A stretch of 63,784 nucleotides of DNA from CAZEAN01 sp964510225 (GTDB lineage: Bacteria; Planctomycetota; Planctomycetia; Isosphaerales; Isosphaeraceae). The notes under the pieces were generated by a model. That model made no database searches. It saw only the letters and a program-made list of their open reading frames with translations, and was not told where the DNA came from. The translations under genes and the position numbers were made by a program. The stretch lies in assembly GCA_964510225.1 (NCBI GenBank), contig CAZEAN010000016.1:1-63784 (forward strand). Reading direction: 5' to 3'. This document shows, piece after piece, positions 61,526 to 63,784 of the stretch; position 1 is the stretch's first letter; every line of letters starts with the position of its first letter.

Positions 61526-63355
61526 TTGGATCAAGAACTGTTAAGTTATTACGAGAGTGAGCTTCGTTTCCTCAGAGCGATGGGCGCTGAATTCGCGCGT
61601 CGGTTTCCGATGATTGCCGGGAGACTCCAGCTTGAGGAAGATAAGTGCGAAGATCCTCATGTGGAACGGATGATTGAAGGTTGTGCCCTCTTGACGGCTC
61701 GGATCCGCAAGAAGCTCGACGACGAGTATCCTGAGATAACAGCGGCGATGTTGGAGATGCTGTACCCGCATCTTCTTCGCCCGCAACCTTCCATGTCGAT
61801 CGCGCAGTTTCTCCCGATCCCTAACCATAAAGCGATGGCCAATGGCTATCGGATCGACCCAGGAACGATCATCGTTTCGGAGTCACTCGAGAAGGCAGAA
61901 TGTCGGTTTCGGACGGTCTATCCTGTCCAACTTTGGCCGCTCGAGCTGTCAGTAGCCCGGCTGCTCCCCGACCGTGTCGGTGATCCCGCCAAGCCCCCGG
62001 GGGCCTCAGCGCTCCTGCAATGGACATTGAACCGGACGACTGACGAGCCCATCCCCCCGAATTTCGACCGGCTCCGAATCTTTCTCGATGGTGAAGCTAT
62101 CACCACCTTTTCACTTTTTGAACTTCTGCTTATCCATGTCCGCAAGATTGTGCTCCGAGGCCGGGGCGAGGATGGGGTCGCGGACGACCTCGTGCTCCCG
62201 GTTGAGTCACTCCGGCCGGTCGGTTTCGAGCTTGATGAAGGGATGGTCCCCTATCCGAATCGTTCATTCCCGGGATATCGGCTGCTCGAGGAGTACTTCG
62301 GTTTTCCTCAGAAGTTCCTCTTCTTCGATCTCCATGGACTTGAGGCGGTTGCCAAGCAGAACTGGACCGGGGCGATTGAGGTTCTCTTCTTTCTGGATGA
62401 GGTCCCCGGAACCTTGACCGAGGTCTCCCCGTCCAACTTTCGACTTGGTTGTTCACCGGTCGTCAACCTCTTTGAATTGACAGCCGACCCCATCATCCTC
62501 GACCAAGTTCAACACGAGTATCGCGTCATCGGCGATGTCCAACGCCCGGACACCACAGAGATTTACTCGGTCGATTCGGTCCATCTCGCCTCGTCATTTA
62601 TGGATGACCCAGTCCTGATCCTTCCATTCCATGCGCCGAGCCGACCCTCTGAACAAGATCGCCCCTCAGAGATGTTCTGGACGGCGACACGTCGCCCCTC
62701 GCCCCGACGGGGTGATGCTGGGACAGAGATCTACCTCTCGCTGGTCGATCCTACGTTCCAACTCCGCCACGCTGTTGATGGTGTCCTAACTGCAAGGGTC
62801 ACCGCGAGCAATCGTGACTTGCCCTCCAAGCTCCCCTTTGGTGGTGATCAGGGAACGATGAATCTGGAGGCCAGCGGACCAATCGGTCGGGTCCGATTGC
62901 TGACCAAGCCGACTCCAACCCGGCGTCCTCAATCGGGTCGATTACTCCACTGGCGCCTGATCTCGACACTCTCCTTAAATCACTTGTCCTTGGTTGATTC
63001 AGCGGAGGGACTCGACGCCTTGCGACTCGTCCTCCAGCTCCATGATCCAACGAACTCGGCGATCACTCGACAGCAGATCGACGGGATTGTCCGAGCGTCT
63101 GGGCGTCAAGTCGCCGGTCGGATTCCTGGACGCGTCGGCATTGGGAACGTCGGGCTCGGGCAGGAAATTAGCTTGACTTTCGATGAGGACCAGTATGTTG
63201 GAAGCGGTGCGGTCTTGCTTGCCGCAGTCTTGGAACGCTTTTTTGGAATGTACTCCACCATCAACTCCTTTACCCAACTCGTCGCAAAGACACAGCAGCG
63301 CGAAGGGGTTCTCAAGCGATGGCCACCTCGAGCGGGCGCCCGACCGGTGCTTTAG
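61526..63355 (+). CDS. tssF: TssF (VasA) T6SS baseplate protein
   Basis: 609 residues from TTG 61526; the family begins just this way (LLSYYESELRFLRAMGAEFARRFPMIAGRL), which settles the start over a later ATG. Other blocks are IARIRKKLDDEYPEITAAMLEMLYPHLLRPQPSM and the C-terminal ERFFGMYSTINSFTQLVAKT. It forms the baseplate wedge with TssE, TssG and TssK. Its last 37 bases overlap tssG. Confidence 0.95.
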   Translation: MDQELLSYYESELRFLRAMGAEFARRFPMIAGRLQLEEDKCEDPHVERMIEGCALLTARIRKKLDDEYPEITAAMLEMLYPHLLRPQPSMSIAQFLPIPNHKAMANGYRIDPGTIIVSESLEKAECRFRTVYPVQLWPLELSVARLLPDRVGDPAKPPGASALLQWTLNRTTDEPIPPNFDRLRIFLDGEAITTFSLFELLLIHVRKIVLRGRGEDGVADDLVLPVESLRPVGFELDEGMVPYPNRSFPGYRLLEEYFGFPQKFLFFDLHGLEAVAKQNWTGAIEVLFFLDEVPGTLTEVSPSNFRLGCSPVVNLFELTADPIILDQVQHEYRVIGDVQRPDTTEIYSVDSVHLASSFMDDPVLILPFHAPSRPSEQDRPSEMFWTATRRPSPRRGDAGTEIYLSLVDPTFQLRHAVDGVLTARVTASNRDLPSKLPFGGDQGTMNLEASGPIGRVRLLTKPTPTRRPQSGRLLHWRLISTLSLNHLSLVDSAEGLDALRLVLQLHDPTNSAITRQQIDGIVRASGRQVAGRIPGRVGIGNVGLGQEISLTFDEDQYVGSGAVLLAAVLERFFGMYSTINSFTQLVAKTQQREGVLKRWPPRAGARPVL

Positions 63356-63784
63356 AAGAACGATTTCACGACGAGCCCTACCGATTCGAATTCTTCCAGG
63401 CGGTCCGACTCCTGGAGCGTTTCGATCGTGACCGGATGCCGGTGGGTCGCGATACAAGGCCAGAGCGTGAGGTGGTCCGATTCGAGGTCGCGCACGGGCT
63501 TACCTTCCCCGCAAGCCAGATTCAAGCCGTGCACGCTGCCGCCAAGTCGGACGATGGTGTCAACAACTTGCCCGTAGGGATGAAGATCGCCTTTATGGGG
63601 CTGACCGGTCCACTCGGGGTCTTACCAACTCACTATTCGGAACTCGTTGCGGAACGCCAGCGCGCCGGAGACGAATCGCTCGCATCGTTCTTGAATATCT
63701 TCAATCATCGGTTGATCTCGCTCTTTTACCGGGCTTGGGAGAAGTACCGTCCGGCCATCGATTTCGAGCGCATCAGCGATGACG
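63319..63784 (+). CDS. tssG: TssG (VasB) T6SS baseplate protein, cut by window end
   Basis: The ATG at 63319 lies within tssF in another frame, overlapping by 37 bp. About 155 residues are visible: PYRFEFFQAVRLLERFD, FPASQIQAVH, GLTGPLGVLPTHYSELVAERQR and LNIFNHRLISLFYRAWEKYRP are diagnostic for TssG. The gene runs off the window, so further T6SS genes are expected to follow. Confidence 0.93.
   Translation, partial: MATSSGRPTGALEERFHDEPYRFEFFQAVRLLERFDRDRMPVGRDTRPEREVVRFEVAHGLTFPASQIQAVHAAAKSDDGVNNLPVGMKIAFMGLTGPLGVLPTHYSELVAERQRAGDESLASFLNIFNHRLISLFYRAWEKYRPAIDFERISDD

Overview
The window looks like a chromosomal piece of a planctomycete (phylum Planctomycetota), roughly 55% GC by eye. This inference rests on several lineage habits seen together: LEPR-XLL-like N-terminal motifs on extracytoplasmic proteins (2731-2985 and 15358-19398), a PEP-CTERM protein, tandem FGly sulfatases, a DUF1080 protein, many Ser/Thr kinases including kinase-TPR proteins, and frequent TTG/GTG starts. 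It is a draft scaffold. Runs of N at 3958-3967 and 32962-33061 each interrupt a gene, and the first and last genes are cut by the window edges. I saw no rRNA, tRNA, CRISPR array or insertion sequence.

Layout. 1-2639: 5'-truncated kinase-TPR protein. 2731-5410: small LEPR-XLL protein and a divergent Zn/Cd-type P1B ATPase broken by a gap. 5490-9905: PilT/PilU-like ATPase, a frameshifted membrane gene, TenA, and a DraRnl-type RNA ligase. 10186-12359: di-haem cytochrome c peroxidase and a secreted NHL-like propeller. 13200-20845: coiled-coil protein with a DUF2325-like tail, a 1346-aa secreted beta-helix protein, and a secreted EF-hand/deiodinase-fold protein. 21095-30392: calcium/cation exchanger followed by a Ter-type stress-signalling cluster (three TerD proteins, three TerY-like vWA proteins, a PP2C phosphatase and a kinase with zinc ribbon). 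30564-33215: a kinase-TPR protein with a large N-terminal helical region. 33558-47958: mixed housekeeping and accessory genes (ClpS, SprT-like protease, papain-like protease, DUF1810, acyl-CoA dehydrogenase, Nudix/NrtR-like, NhaA, SMP-30/epoxide-hydrolase fusion, CBM9-like, histone-deacetylase-like, PEP-CTERM). 48027-52073: DUF1080 protein and two sulfatases, the first preceded by a 56-bp tandem duplication of its start region. 52084-55686: methylcitrate-cycle operon prpD-prpB-prpC. 55725-63784: type VI secretion genes impE/tagJ, tssA, tssB, tssC, hcp, tssE, tssF, tssG (cut).

How it may work together. The most system-like part is 21095-30392. TerD domains are a calcium-binding family, and the vWA + PP2C + kinase combination corresponds to the described TerY-P triad. 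Here the set sits directly downstream of a CaCA-type exchanger carrying a long acidic cytosolic loop and next to a secreted EF-hand protein, so a calcium-linked phospho-signalling module is a reasonable hypothesis. The T6SS genes supply sheath (TssB/C), tube (Hcp), baseplate (TssE/F/G) and TssA. ClpV, VgrG, TssJ/K/L/M are not in the window and would be expected to the right. The prpDBC genes give propionyl-CoA oxidation through methylcitrate.
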